From: Novosphingobium sp. MW5
GTDB taxonomy: Bacteria; Pseudomonadota; Alphaproteobacteria; Sphingomonadales; Sphingomonadaceae
DNA: 55,000 bases
NCBI GenBank assembly: GCA_025938935.1
Contig: JAPCWB010000007.1
Location: forward strand, 1 to 55,000
Reading direction: 5' to 3'
Shown here: positions 20,895 to 29,601 of the stretch, piece after piece
How the letters are laid out: the number at the start of each line of letters is the position of its first letter
How positions within the stretch are numbered: the first letter of the stretch is position 1
Position numbers and translations under genes: made by a program
Notes under the pieces: model-generated
Database searches by the model: none
Told to the model about the DNA's origin: nothing
Seen by the model: only the letters and a program-made list of their open reading frames with translations

Positions 20895-22553
20895 CTATTC
20901 GGCCGGCACCAGCCGCGTATCGCGCAGCAGGCCCTCGCGGGCCAGTATCGGCACCGCCACGGCGGCGAACAGCGAATTGATCTCCTTGAGGCTCCGCACC
21001 ACTTCCAGGTGGGCGTTGCTGGTCTCCATGCTTTCCGGCGTTCTTGATTTGAGCCGCTCAAGATGCCGGTTGTGACATTCGCGCTCCATCTCCCGCATCT
21101 TGTCCTTTTCGGCAATCAGTTCCCGCGCCGACGCAACGTCCCCTGACACCAGGACGTTCAGGGCCAATTGCATGTTCGCCAGGACACGATCATGCATCCG
21201 TGCCAATTCTTTCAGCCCCTGCTGGGAAAAACTGATCTTCCTCTGGTGAAGCTCCAGCGCCTGTTCCAGCAGGTTTTTGGCAACCAGGTCCCCCGCCCGC
21301 TCCAGGTTCACGGCAAAACTGACCAGTTCCATGCTCCGCTCCGCCTGGTCGGCGGTAAGCTCACCCCGGTTCACCTCGGCGATGTAGAGCTTTATGGCCG
21401 AGTGAATCGCATTGACGTTGCGATCCATCAGTTGCAGGCCCGTGATTTCCTCCGGGCTCCCTTTCTCCAGCATGATGACGATCGGCCTTGTCATTGCCTC
21501 GACCAGCTCTCCCATGCGCAGCAGTTCACGGGTCGCACTGGCCAGCGCAAGCCGGGGATTGCCGACGACGCGCTGATCCAGCGCACTTTGCGGCATGAGG
21601 CGCGCCTCGCCCTCCGCCCGGCGGTCTTCCGGCACCACCTTTTCCACCAGCCATGCCAGAGGTTTTGTCAGCGGGAGGCAGCACACGACCAGCAGGACAT
21701 TGAAAAGGACGTGGACGGCCACGATCAGCAGCGCCGGCTCGGCGTCAATTCCTGCAAAAGGATTTTCAATCGCGCTCACCGCAAGCAGCACCGCTACCGC
21801 GCCAACCGTTCTGAAGACGAAATTTCCAAGGGGCAGAAGCTTGGCCTTCCGGTCCATTCCGCGCGTCAGCCAAATGGCGACCAGGCCGGCGCCCACATTC
21901 GCCCCCAGGACGAGCGGAACGGCCGCCTCCATCGACAGGCCCGCTTGTTGAACGAAGGCGGCCACCATCAGCACGGTGGCGACACTGGAATGCAGCAGAA
22001 AAGCCAACAACGCTCCCACGGCAAGCGCGGTCGACGCATCCTCGGCCAGATAGCCGGCCACCTGCGGCATGAAGCGCGCCTCCTTCAAAGGCGCTGTCGC
22101 CTCGCCGATCATCTGCAGTGACAGCAGTATCAGCGCGATCCCGATCATGATCTGTCCCGCCTGTTTCGCCATGCGAGCTTCTATCTTCAGGAACAGCCAG
22201 GCTCCGGCAGCCAGCAGCACCGGGATCAGCCAGCTGAGGTCGAAGACCAGGAACTGTACAACGAGGGCGGAACCGAGGTCGGCGCCGAGCAGGACGGCGA
22301 GTCCGGACGCGGTCGTGATGAAGCCGGATGTCGCGAAGCCGGCGGCAAGGATCGCAACGGCCGTGGCGCTCTGCAGCAGGATGGCAACCAGCATGCCTGA
22401 GACCGCCCCCGACAGCGGACCGGACGAGGCCTTGCCTATGGTTCTGCGCAGCGCTGACCCCGAAGCCCGTTCGAAGCCCGTCCGAACCATGCGGACCGCA
22501 TAAAGGAGCAGCATCACTGCCCCCAGCATCTTTATCAGAACCAGAATAGCCAT
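20895..22553 (-). CDS. Na/Pi-cotransporter family protein with PhoU-like C-terminal domain
   Basis: Intact, 552 residues. The N-terminal 300 residues are membrane helices in two inverted repeats of the Na+/phosphate cotransporter II family, each with a QS/HSS-type substrate motif: VAILLQSATAVAILAAGF near residue 62 and FLLHSSVATVLMVAAF near residue 190. Residues about 340-540 are helical and resemble PhoU, as in bacterial NptA/YjbB-like proteins, including MELVSFAVNLERAGDLVAKN. Related proteins move phosphate with sodium, and some have been linked to phosphate export or regulation; direction cannot be told here. Transcribed alone toward the tRNA-Asp pair. I see no Pho box upstream. Confidence 0.88.
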   Translation of the reverse strand: MAILVLIKMLGAVMLLLYAVRMVRTGFERASGSALRRTIGKASSGPLSGAVSGMLVAILLQSATAVAILAAGFATSGFITTASGLAVLLGADLGSALVVQFLVFDLSWLIPVLLAAGAWLFLKIEARMAKQAGQIMIGIALILLSLQMIGEATAPLKEARFMPQVAGYLAEDASTALAVGALLAFLLHSSVATVLMVAAFVQQAGLSMEAAVPLVLGANVGAGLVAIWLTRGMDRKAKLLPLGNFVFRTVGAVAVLLAVSAIENPFAGIDAEPALLIVAVHVLFNVLLVVCCLPLTKPLAWLVEKVVPEDRRAEGEARLMPQSALDQRVVGNPRLALASATRELLRMGELVEAMTRPIVIMLEKGSPEEITGLQLMDRNVNAIHSAIKLYIAEVNRGELTADQAERSMELVSFAVNLERAGDLVAKNLLEQALELHQRKISFSQQGLKELARMHDRVLANMQLALNVLVSGDVASARELIAEKDKMREMERECHNRHLERLKSRTPESMETSNAHLEVVRSLKEINSLFAAVAVPILAREGLLRDTRLVPAE

Positions 22554-22879
22554 CGACGTAAGCTTTTACCTTGCAACGGTTTTTTTGTTTAGCCGAGCAA
22601 GTGTATCGAAGCGATCGAAGAAAGGAAACCAGGCGCTCCGTGTTGCCGGGCCAAGCCATCACACTGCCCCAAAATTGTGGCAAAGCGCCAGTCGTCGGCC
22701 GGAAAACACACAGCATGCTCCGTGCGCACGCCGGCAAACGTCAACCACGACCTGCGGCGCTCGCCGAAGCAGAGGGCACACGGCACATGCACGCAGACCC
22801 GAATCTGCGGCGCAAACCGGCCGTCAAAGACACGGGCCATCCGCCAAGCGGCTGCATTCGTTCAGGATTTTTGGGAGAA
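22554..22879 (-). other. Gap between tRNA-Val and the Na/Pi cotransporter gene
   Basis: About 325 bp on the minus-strand side without a recognised gene. It should contain the tRNA-Val terminator and the cotransporter promoter, but I see neither a clear hairpin with U-tract nor a convincing promoter. A run of A bases on the minus strand (T bases 22581-22587) lies in the cotransporter leader. Confidence 0.4.
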
Positions 22880-22882
22880 TGG

Positions 22883-22955
<73 letters not shown>

Positions 22956-22972
22956 TCAACGAGGTGAGACGC

Positions 22973-23001
22973 CTTTTAGGTGGTCCCATTCCGCTTGGCA
23001 A
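22973..23001 (-). promoter_or_regulatory. Sigma-70 type promoter for tRNA-Val
   Basis: Minus-strand -35 box TTGCCA (23001-22996) and -10 box TAAAAG (22978-22973), 17 bases apart, ending 18 bases before the mature tRNA 5' end. Its position argues that the unrecognised gene upstream stops before this point and does not run on to 22956. Confidence 0.5.
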
Positions 23002-23230
23002 GTGCAAATCGAAAGAAAATCCTCTCGCTCAGACCGGCCTGTGGATGATGGAAACCGCCAGTGTTTGAAGGCCCGGGGCCACGTCTGTCCGAGCCCTGCC
23101 CGGCCGTTACGCGGAACCGAATTCAGAGCGCCGCAAACAATACCGGACAACCGCAAAGGCCAGCCCGCCATGCCTCTTGCAGAGGCCTCTCGGCCTATTG
23201 AAAGCGGTATGCAAATTCCAGCACTCTCCG

Positions 23231-23854
23231 TCAGGCCGCGCTGCGGGTTGTCCGCTGCCAGGCCATTCCGATTGAAAAACTGAACGAGCCGCGCGATGCC
23301 ATCGTGGTCTCCCGGTCCTCGCGGCGGTGACTGCTCCATGAGCTTGGCGGCAATGATCCAGGACATCGTCCGCCGGAAACGCTTTTGATTTGCGCTGAAA
23401 TCCGGATTGCTTGCCGCCCGTTCGAACAGGCGGCCCCAGTCCTGATTGACCGCGTCGTTAATCGCCTCGATCCGGATGAAACCGGCCTTGTCCGGACTGC
23501 GTGCCTTGTTGAGCAGGTGATCGATATTGTAGCCGGCGAGATCGTTGGCTGTCGCCTTTATGCCGTAGACCTGTTCGACGAGATCCCAGCCAGGCCTTCT
23601 GATAGGACGAATAGCCCGCCCGGACCCAGACGCTGGTGTTCACATCGGGATTGCCGGGTTTGTTGACGATGGCGACGTTCTTCAGGCTTCGCCTCCCCGC
23701 CTGCGCGGTTTCTACGGTGTCCATCGAAATCGCCCAGAAAAACCAGGCGGCCGAGATACTCCGGATGTTCCACCTGCACCTGAACCAGCGGATTGCGCAC
23801 CCAGGCCTCGAACAGCGCCCGCTGGCGGCGTTTGATGAGAGCATTCAGCGTCAT
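23231..23854 (-). CDS. Protein of unknown function between tRNA-Val and hup (frameshifted)
   Basis: I do not recognise this family. The start ATG at 23854 has a GGGAGTGG ribosome site and the protein begins MTLNALIKRRQRALFEAWVR. Across two shifts (near 23740 and 23590) it reads SLKNVAIVNKPGNPDVNTSV, WVRAGYSSYQKAW, then VEQVYGIKATANDLAGYNID, HLLNKARSPDKAGFIRIEAI and NDAVNQDWGRLFERAASNPD. It has no signal peptide and no membrane helix. Coding character (G/C-rich third positions) is clear to about 23270 and then fades; the end at 23231 assumes one more shift. Without it the frame stays open to 22956, against the tRNA-Val gene. The protein looks soluble, mixed-charge, of about 200 residues. Confidence 0.6.
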
Positions 23855-23969
23855 TCACCACTCCCGTCCATCGCGTCGGAACACGGATTGCATTTTACAG
23901 CGCACCGGCCAACTCGAACGATAGAATGCAATACGGACAAGGAACAACCAAAAGCTGATTCTGCTCAAG

Positions 23970-23995
23970 AAAAAACCCTGCACCTGAAATGCAGG
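23970..23995 (-). terminator. Terminator of hup
   Basis: Minus-strand hairpin with stem CCTGCA/TGCAGG (23995-23990 and 23982-23977), a 7-base loop and a following run of six T residues, 34 bp after the hup stop codon. Confidence 0.8.
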
Positions 23996-24028
23996 TACGG
24001 GGTCCTTGTCGAAACTGTCTTCGAACGA

Positions 24029-24304
24029 TTAAGCGTTCACAGCGTCTTTCAGGCCTTTACCAGCCTTGAACTTCGGCGTCTTAGAAGCCGGGATCTGGAT
24101 CGTTTCGCCAGTCCGCGGGTTGCGGCCTTCGGTTGCAGCACGTTCAGAAACCGTGAAGTTGCCGAATCCGATGATACGGACTTCATCGCCGCCCTTCAGG
24201 GTTTCTGTGACAGCTTCAAAGGTTGCGTCAACTGCTTCGCCCGCCTGCGCCTTGGTGAGGCCGGTCTTTTCTGCAACAGCTGCGATCAAATCGTCTTTAT
24301 TCAT
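24029..24304 (-). CDS. hup: HU-family DNA-binding protein
   Basis: Intact, 91 residues. Nucleoid-associated dimer that bends DNA. Start MNKDDLIAAVAEKTGLTKAQ at 24304, chosen over a long upstream frame that is not HU-like. The beta-arm signature GFGNFTVSERAATEGRNPRT carries the family motif GxxxxRNPxTG, and the end reads KFKAGKGLKDAVNA. It lies downstream of lon on the same strand with its own terminators on both sides, so it is probably expressed mainly from its own promoter in the 187-bp gap, which I could not pinpoint. Confidence 0.97.
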   Translation of the reverse strand: MNKDDLIAAVAEKTGLTKAQAGEAVDATFEAVTETLKGGDEVRIIGFGNFTVSERAATEGRNPRTGETIQIPASKTPKFKAGKGLKDAVNA

Positions 24305-24433
24305 AGCAGATACCTTTCTAAGAAACGGCAGAGTGCCGACGATTCCTGTCAGCGCCGTTGCGCGAAATTCGTGCGAATTGAACTGAAACGCAAGTGGTTT
24401 TTTCGCAGAAAACCGCCATTTTGACCGATTATT

Positions 24434-24463
24434 CAAAAGAAAAGCCCCGGATTTCCCGGGGCT
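24434..24463 (-). terminator. Terminator of lon
   Basis: Minus-strand stem AGCCCCGG (24463-24456) with CCGGGGCT (24450-24443), loop of five bases, followed by TTTTCTTTT. It begins 29 bp after the lon stop. Confidence 0.88.
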
Positions 24464-24491
24464 TGACTTCTTTTGCAGTGCAAAATGGCCG

Positions 24492-26921
24492 TCAGTGGGC
24501 CAAAAGGCCCGCCTTTTCGTCGTCCGACTCACGTGCCTTGGCGGCTGCCTCGGCGGCGGTTTCATCCCATTCGATCGGGTCCGGCAGCCGGACGAGAGCA
24601 TGTTTCAGCACCTCTTCCATGCCGGAAACCGGGATGATTTCGAGCGAGTTTTTGACCGAGTCCGGAATCTCTGCCAGGTCCTTGGCATTGTCTTCCGGGA
24701 TCATCACCAGCCTCATGCCGCCACGCAGTGCAGCAAGCAGCTTCTCCTTCAACCCGCCGATCGGAAGGATGCGGCCGCGCAGGGTGATCTCGCCGGTCAT
24801 GGCCACATCACGGCGTACCGGGATGCCGGTCAGGGTCGAGATCACCGCGGTCGCCATCGCAATACCGGCGGACGGACCGTCCTTCGGCGTTGCGCCCTCC
24901 GGCACGTGGACGTGAATGTCCTTCTTGTCGAAGGTCGGCGGCTCGATGCCGAAGTCGATTGCACGCGAGCGGACATAGGAGGCCGCTGCCGAAATCGATT
25001 CTTTCATCACTTCCTTCAGGTTGCCGGTCACGGTCATCTTGCCCTTGCCCGGCATCATCACGCCTTCGATGGTCAGGAGCTCACCGCCAGCCTCGGTCCA
25101 GGCAAGACCGGTGACAACACCGACCTGGTCCTCCAGTTCCGCTTCACCGTAGCGGTAGCGCGGAACGCCGAGATATTTCTCGACCACTTCCGTCGTCACC
25201 GTGACGCTTTCCTTGTCGCTCATCAGGATGTCCTTGACCGCCTTACGGGCCAGGGTCGCCAATTCGCGCTCAAGGTTACGCACACCGGCTTCGCGGGTGT
25301 AGCGGCGGACGATGAACTGCAGGGCCTCGTCCTCGATGGAGAACTCACCTTCGCGCAAACCGTGATCCTTTTCCGCTTTCGGAATGAGGTGACGGCGGCA
25401 GATTTCCACCTTTTCCTGTTCCGTGTAGCCGGCAATGCGGATCACTTCCATACGGTCCATCAACGGACCTGGAATATTCAGCGTGTTGGCCGTGGTCACG
25501 AACATCACGTCCGAAAGGTCGTATTCGACTTCCAGATAGTGGTCCATGAACGTCGAGTTCTGTTCCGGATCGAGCACCTCAAGCAGAGCCGAAGACGGAT
25601 CGCCGCGGAAATCCATGCCCATCTTGTCGATCTCGTCGAGCAGGAAGAGCGGGTTGGATTTCTTGGCCTTCTTCATCGACTGGATGACCTTGCCGGGCAT
25701 CGAGCCGATATAGGTGCGGCGGTGACCGCGGATTTCCGCTTCATCGCGCATGCCGCCAAGCGACATACGGACGAACTCACGGCCGGTGGCCTTGGCGATC
25801 GACTTGCCGAGGGAGGTCTTGCCGACGCCGGGAGGACCGACTAGGCAGAGGATCGGGCCGCGCAGCTTGTTCGCCCGGCTCTGGACCGCGAGATACTCGA
25901 CGATCCGCTCCTTGACCTTTTCGAGGCCGTAGTGGTCGGTGTCGAGCACCTTCTCGGCATAAGCCAGGTCGAGCTTGACCTTGGACTTCTTGTTCCACGG
26001 AATGCCGACCATCCAGTCAAGGTAATTGCGTACCACGGTCGCTTCCGCGGACATCGGGCTCATCTGCTTGAGCTTCTTGATCTCCGCAGCCGCGCGCTCG
26101 CGGGCTTCCTTGCTCAGCTTGGTCTTCTTGATCTTTTCCTCAAGCTCCGCGATTTCGTCGCGGCCGTCCTCGCTGTCGCCGAGCTCCTTCTGAATGGCCT
26201 TCATCTGCTCATTCAGATAGTACTCGCGCTGGGTTTTCTCCATCTGCCGCTTGACGCGGGAGCGGATGCGTTTTTCCACCTGCAGGACGGAGATCTCGCT
26301 CTCCATCATGCCGAGCACGCGCTCCAGCCGTTCGGCAACGGAAACGATGCCGAGGATCTCCTGCTTTTCAGGGATCTTGATGGCAAGATGCGACGCGATC
26401 GTATCGGCCAGCTTGGAGTAATCGTCGATCTGATTGATGGCTCCGAGCACTTCCGGTGAAACCTTCTTGTTCAGCTTCACATAGTTCTCGAACTCGGAAA
26501 CGACGGAGCGCGCCAAAGCTTCTATTTCAATGTTCTCGCCGTCGCGTTCAGGCAGAACCGTTGCCGAGGCTTCGAAATAGTCGGCCCGGTCGGTGTAGTC
26601 ACCGATCTGCGCGCGTGCGCCGCCCTCAACCAGGACTTTCACGGTATTGTCCGGCAGCTTGAGCAATTGCAGAACGGTGGCAAGCGTACCGACATTGTAG
26701 ATCTGATCCGGATTCGGATCGTCATCCGCCGCATTCATCTGGGTCGCCAGAAGGATGTGCTTGTCCGTGGTCATCACCTCTTCCAGCGCCTTGATCGATT
26801 TTTCGCGGCCGACAAACAGCGGCACGATCATGTGCGGGAAGACGACGATATCGCGCAGGGGCAATACGGGATAGACAGCGGTGCTGTCCGAGTCGGTGGC
26901 GCGGGTTGGTGCGTCGCTCAT
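24492..26921 (-). CDS. lon: ATP-dependent protease Lon
   Basis: Intact, 809 residues. Hexameric AAA+ serine protease for misfolded and regulatory proteins. The N-terminal LON domain starts after an acidic leader (VYPVLPLRDIVVFPHMIVPL), followed by coiled-coil, then Walker A GPPGVGKTSLG near residue 360, Walker B LFLLDEIDKMG, and the protease domain with the catalytic Ser in PKDGPSAGIAMATAV near residue 685 and Lys in GLKEKLLAALRGGM near 725. Start MSDAPTRATDSDS at 26921 is preferred to an ATG 19 codons upstream because of the AAAGGAT just before it and the family start. Between clpX and hup, the usual order. Confidence 0.98.
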   Translation of the reverse strand: MSDAPTRATDSDSTAVYPVLPLRDIVVFPHMIVPLFVGREKSIKALEEVMTTDKHILLATQMNAADDDPNPDQIYNVGTLATVLQLLKLPDNTVKVLVEGGARAQIGDYTDRADYFEASATVLPERDGENIEIEALARSVVSEFENYVKLNKKVSPEVLGAINQIDDYSKLADTIASHLAIKIPEKQEILGIVSVAERLERVLGMMESEISVLQVEKRIRSRVKRQMEKTQREYYLNEQMKAIQKELGDSEDGRDEIAELEEKIKKTKLSKEARERAAAEIKKLKQMSPMSAEATVVRNYLDWMVGIPWNKKSKVKLDLAYAEKVLDTDHYGLEKVKERIVEYLAVQSRANKLRGPILCLVGPPGVGKTSLGKSIAKATGREFVRMSLGGMRDEAEIRGHRRTYIGSMPGKVIQSMKKAKKSNPLFLLDEIDKMGMDFRGDPSSALLEVLDPEQNSTFMDHYLEVEYDLSDVMFVTTANTLNIPGPLMDRMEVIRIAGYTEQEKVEICRRHLIPKAEKDHGLREGEFSIEDEALQFIVRRYTREAGVRNLERELATLARKAVKDILMSDKESVTVTTEVVEKYLGVPRYRYGEAELEDQVGVVTGLAWTEAGGELLTIEGVMMPGKGKMTVTGNLKEVMKESISAAASYVRSRAIDFGIEPPTFDKKDIHVHVPEGATPKDGPSAGIAMATAVISTLTGIPVRRDVAMTGEITLRGRILPIGGLKEKLLAALRGGMRLVMIPEDNAKDLAEIPDSVKNSLEIIPVSGMEEVLKHALVRLPDPIEWDETAAEAAAKARESDDEKAGLLAH

Positions 26922-27073
26922 GTTTTTATCCTTTCTCGACGTGCCCTGGCCCCACTCGATAAAAGGCAGCCTGGACACTGGATAACGGCTTTCGGTTCAG
27001 AAGTCCCGATTGGCCGGACCGCAGAACCCCAATTGGGCGTACTGACGATCCGCACGAGCCGTCCTTTCGGTCT

Positions 27074-27104
27074 ATTAGGTGGACACCTGAACTGCCCGTG
27101 TCAA
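27074..27104 (-). promoter_or_regulatory. Possible heat-shock type promoter upstream of lon
   Basis: Minus strand: CTTGACA (27105-27099) and ACCTAATAG downstream with an 18-19 base gap. The CTTGA start and CYTAAT-like -10 fit the alphaproteobacterial sigma-32 pattern loosely, which would suit lon, but spacing is long and a weak sigma-70 promoter is equally possible. The site is about 155 bp before the lon start. Confidence 0.3.
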
Positions 27105-27197
27105 GGTAATGCGGCGCAATAGAGAGGTCTTGTCTGTTGACGACTCGCAACGCTGGTGGATATCGCCGCCGGCACCGCACAAACCCGCCAGGAAGGC

Positions 27198-27224
27198 AAA
27201 ATGCCGCTCACAGGGAGCGGCATT
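27198..27224 (-). terminator. Terminator of clpX
   Basis: Minus-strand stem AATGCCGCTC with GAGCGGCATT (10 bp, loop of five bases) followed by TTTT, starting 31 bp after the clpX stop. The rest of the 333-bp clpX-lon gap (26922-27254) holds the possible lon promoter and no gene. Confidence 0.8.
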
Positions 27225-27254
27225 TATTCACTCTTCATATCAGGACCGGATGGA

Positions 27255-28528
27255 TCAGCCCCAGGCGCTGGTCGCGGAGGTTTCTTCCCGGTCCTCGTAG
27301 ATATAAAGCGGGCGTGCCTCGCCTTTCACCACTTCCGGCGAGATCACGACTTCCTTCACGCCTTTCAGTCCCGGCAACTCGTACATGGTGTCGAGCAGGA
27401 TCGACTCCAGGATGGACCGCAGGCCGCGGGCACCGGTCTTGCGGTCGATCGCCCGGCGGGCAATGGCCTTGAGGGCTTCGTCGTGGAAGGAAAGCTCCAC
27501 CTGTTCCATTTCGAAGAGACGCTGATACTGCTTGACCAGGGCGTTTTTCGGCTCGGTCAGGATCGTCACCAGGGCTTCTTCGTCCAGGTCTTCCAGCGTT
27601 GCGATCACCGGCAGACGGCCGACGAATTCCGGGATGAGACCGAATTTCAGCAGATCTTCCGGTCCCAGCTCCGCGAACAGCTCGCCGATACGGCGGTCTT
27701 CCGGGGCATGGACTCTGGGCCTGGAAGCCGATGGAGGTCTGGGTACCGCGATCGGAGATGATCTTGTCCAGACCGGCAAAGGCGCCGCCGCAGATGAACA
27801 GGATATTGGTCGTGTCCACCTGCAGGAATTCCTGCTGCGGGTGCTTGCGGCCGCCCTGCGGCGGAACGGAAGCAACCGTGCCTTCCATGATCTTCAGGAG
27901 CGCCTGCTGCACACCTTCGCCGGACACGTCCCGCGTGATCGACGGATTGTCGGCCTTGCGGCTGATCTTGTCGACCTCATCGATATAGACAATGCCGCGT
28001 TGCGCGCGGTTCGACATTGTAGTCGGCGGACTGCAGGAGCTTCAGGATGATGTTTTCAACGTCCTCGCCCACGTAGCCTGCTTCGGTCAGCGTGGTGGCA
28101 TCGGCCATGGTAAACGGCACGTCCAGGATGCGGGCAAGCGTCTGCGCCAGAAGCGTCTTGCCGCAACCGGTCGGTCCGACCAGCAGAATGTTGGACTTCG
28201 CCAGTTCGACATCGTTGTTTTTCGATGCGTGGTTCAGGCGCTTGTAGTGGTTGTGAACCGCGACCGACAGAACCTTCTTCGCACCGCCCTGGCCGATGAC
28301 ATAGTCATCGAGAACATCGCGAATTTCCTGAGGGGTCGGGATCCCGTCCCGTGACTTCACCAGCGAGGATTTGTTTTCCTCGCGGATGATATCCATGCAC
28401 AGCTCGACACATTCATCGCAAATGAAAACAGTCGGGCCGGCGATCAGCTTGCGAACCTCATGCTGGCTTTTGCCGCAGAAGGAGCAGTAGAGCGTATTCT
28501 TGGAATCGCTGCCGCTGGCCTTTGTCAT
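27255..28528 (-). CDS. clpX: ATP-dependent Clp protease ATP-binding subunit ClpX (two shifts)
   Basis: AAA+ unfoldase that feeds substrates to ClpP. The N-terminal zinc domain has CSFCGKSQHEV and ICDECVELC. Walker A reads LLVGPTGCGKTLLAQTLAR near residue 120, Walker B IVYIDEVDKIS, and sensor-2 region GARGLRSILE near residue 365. Extra bases near 28010 (after YNVE) and near 27713 (after IGFQAQ) split the gene into three frames; removal of each restores RAQRGIVYID and VHAPEDRRIG exactly. 424 codons is normal. Start MTKASGSDSKNTLYCSFCG at 28528. clpP lies 245 bp upstream on the same strand. Confidence 0.97.
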
Positions 28529-28773
28529 GTAGTCAACCTCGCGTTTACGGGGAGTATATCCCCTTATCTTTCCGGTTGGGGCCAAATTATGACCGAACCG
28601 GCAATGAAGCGACGCAACGGCGCGCCACTTCAAAGTCTGATGTCACCATGCTTCGCCATTAAAAATCAATATAGGTTTAAGGCGAAGATGAAAACCCGGC
28701 ACCAACCTTGGTTTTTCCGGCGTTTCCCCCGGAATCTTCAATCCATGATTAAGACCGGGTTTCTCTGTTCAGT

Positions 28774-29403
28774 TTAGCTGTCGTCGCCAAGAGTTGCTCG
28801 GTCGGTGATCACTTTGTCCACGATCCCGAATTCCTTGGCCCGGTCAGCAGTCATGAAGTTGTCGCGTTCGAGCGCTTCTTCAACCTGGTCGAGGGTCTGA
28901 CCGGTATGCTTCACGTAGATGTCATTGAGCCGGCGCTTCATTGCCAGGATTTCCTGTGCATGAAGCATGATATCTGCGGCCTGGCCGCGGAACCCGCCCG
29001 ACGGCTGGTGCACCATCACCCGCGCATTCGGCAGGCTGAACCGCATGCCCTTTTCACCGGCGGCCAGAAGCAGCGAGCCCATGGAGGCAGCCTGACCGAT
29101 ACACAACGTCGACACCGCCGGTCGAATGAACTGCATCGTATCGTAGATCGCGAGCCCGGAGGTAACAAGACCGCCCGGGGAATTGATGTAGAGCGCGATC
29201 TCCCTTGACGGGTTTTCGGACTCCAGGAACAGTAGCTGCGCGCATACCAGGGTCGCCAGGTGATCTTCGACCGGACCGGTCATGAAGATGATGCGCTCCT
29301 TCAGCAGGCGCGAGTAGATATCGAAGGCCCGCTCGCCCCGGTTTGTCTGTTCGACAACCATCGGCACGAGTGTGTTCATATAGATATCGACAGGATCCTT
29401 CAT
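28774..29403 (-). CDS. clpP: ATP-dependent Clp protease proteolytic subunit
   Basis: Intact, 209 residues. Tetradecameric serine protease. Catalytic Ser is in CIGQAASMGSLLLAAG near residue 107, His in RVMVHQPSGGFRGQAADI near 132, and Asp in the following helical region. The start MKDPVDIYMNTLVPMVVEQT at 29403 resembles Rhizobiales ClpP; an ATG eight codons in is less supported. It follows tig by about 200 bp that contain three inverted repeats and precedes clpX. Confidence 0.97.
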   Translation of the reverse strand: MKDPVDIYMNTLVPMVVEQTNRGERAFDIYSRLLKERIIFMTGPVEDHLATLVCAQLLFLESENPSREIALYINSPGGLVTSGLAIYDTMQFIRPAVSTLCIGQAASMGSLLLAAGEKGMRFSLPNARVMVHQPSGGFRGQAADIMLHAQEILAMKRRLNDIYVKHTGQTLDQVEEALERDNFMTADRAKEFGIVDKVITDRATLGDDS

Positions 29404-29453
29404 ACCTCATCCATAAGCTTGAGATGACGCCCGGCATTCGGCCGGATTGGACA

Positions 29454-29482
29454 CAGGCCCTGAGCGCATCGATCAGGGCCTG
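29454..29482. repeat. Inverted repeat in the clpP leader
   Basis: Perfect 10-bp arms CAGGCCCTGA (29454-29463) and TCAGGGCCTG (29473-29482) around a 9-base loop, 50 bp upstream of the clpP start. No U-tract follows on either side, so it is more like a regulatory or mRNA-stability structure than a simple terminator. Confidence 0.75.
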
Positions 29483-29491
29483 ACTCGAGAA

Positions 29492-29519
29492 GCGACATCC
29501 CGTATATACGGGATGTCGC
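29492..29519. repeat. Perfect 28-bp palindrome between tig and clpP
   Basis: Two 14-base arms, GCGACATCCCGTAT and its exact complement, meet without a loop around a central TATATA. A palindrome without loop suits a dimeric repressor operator better than an RNA hairpin, although in RNA the arms could still pair with a few bases open at the tip. It lies 90 bp before the clpP start and 9 bp from the neighbouring inverted repeat. Confidence 0.85.
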
Positions 29520-29540
29520 CCTCAACGCAATGACATGACA

Positions 29541-29579
29541 GATGCGGCATGAAGGCAAAGTTAAATCTGCCACCGCATC
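29541..29579 (-). terminator. Hairpin just after tig
   Basis: Arms GATGCGG (29541-29547) and CCGCATC (29573-29579) with an inner GGCA/TGCC stem, 23 bases after the tig stop codon on the minus strand. There is no clear U-tract, so termination by this hairpin alone is uncertain. Confidence 0.5.
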
Positions 29580-29601
29580 CGGGGATTTCGGGAGAACGCG
29601 A

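Noticed and set aside
22956..23230. Extension of the unrecognised gene to the stop at 22956
   Set aside because: Codon use becomes atypical and the frame would cover the tRNA-Val promoter and end at the tRNA; a missed frameshift near 23240-23270 is more likely.
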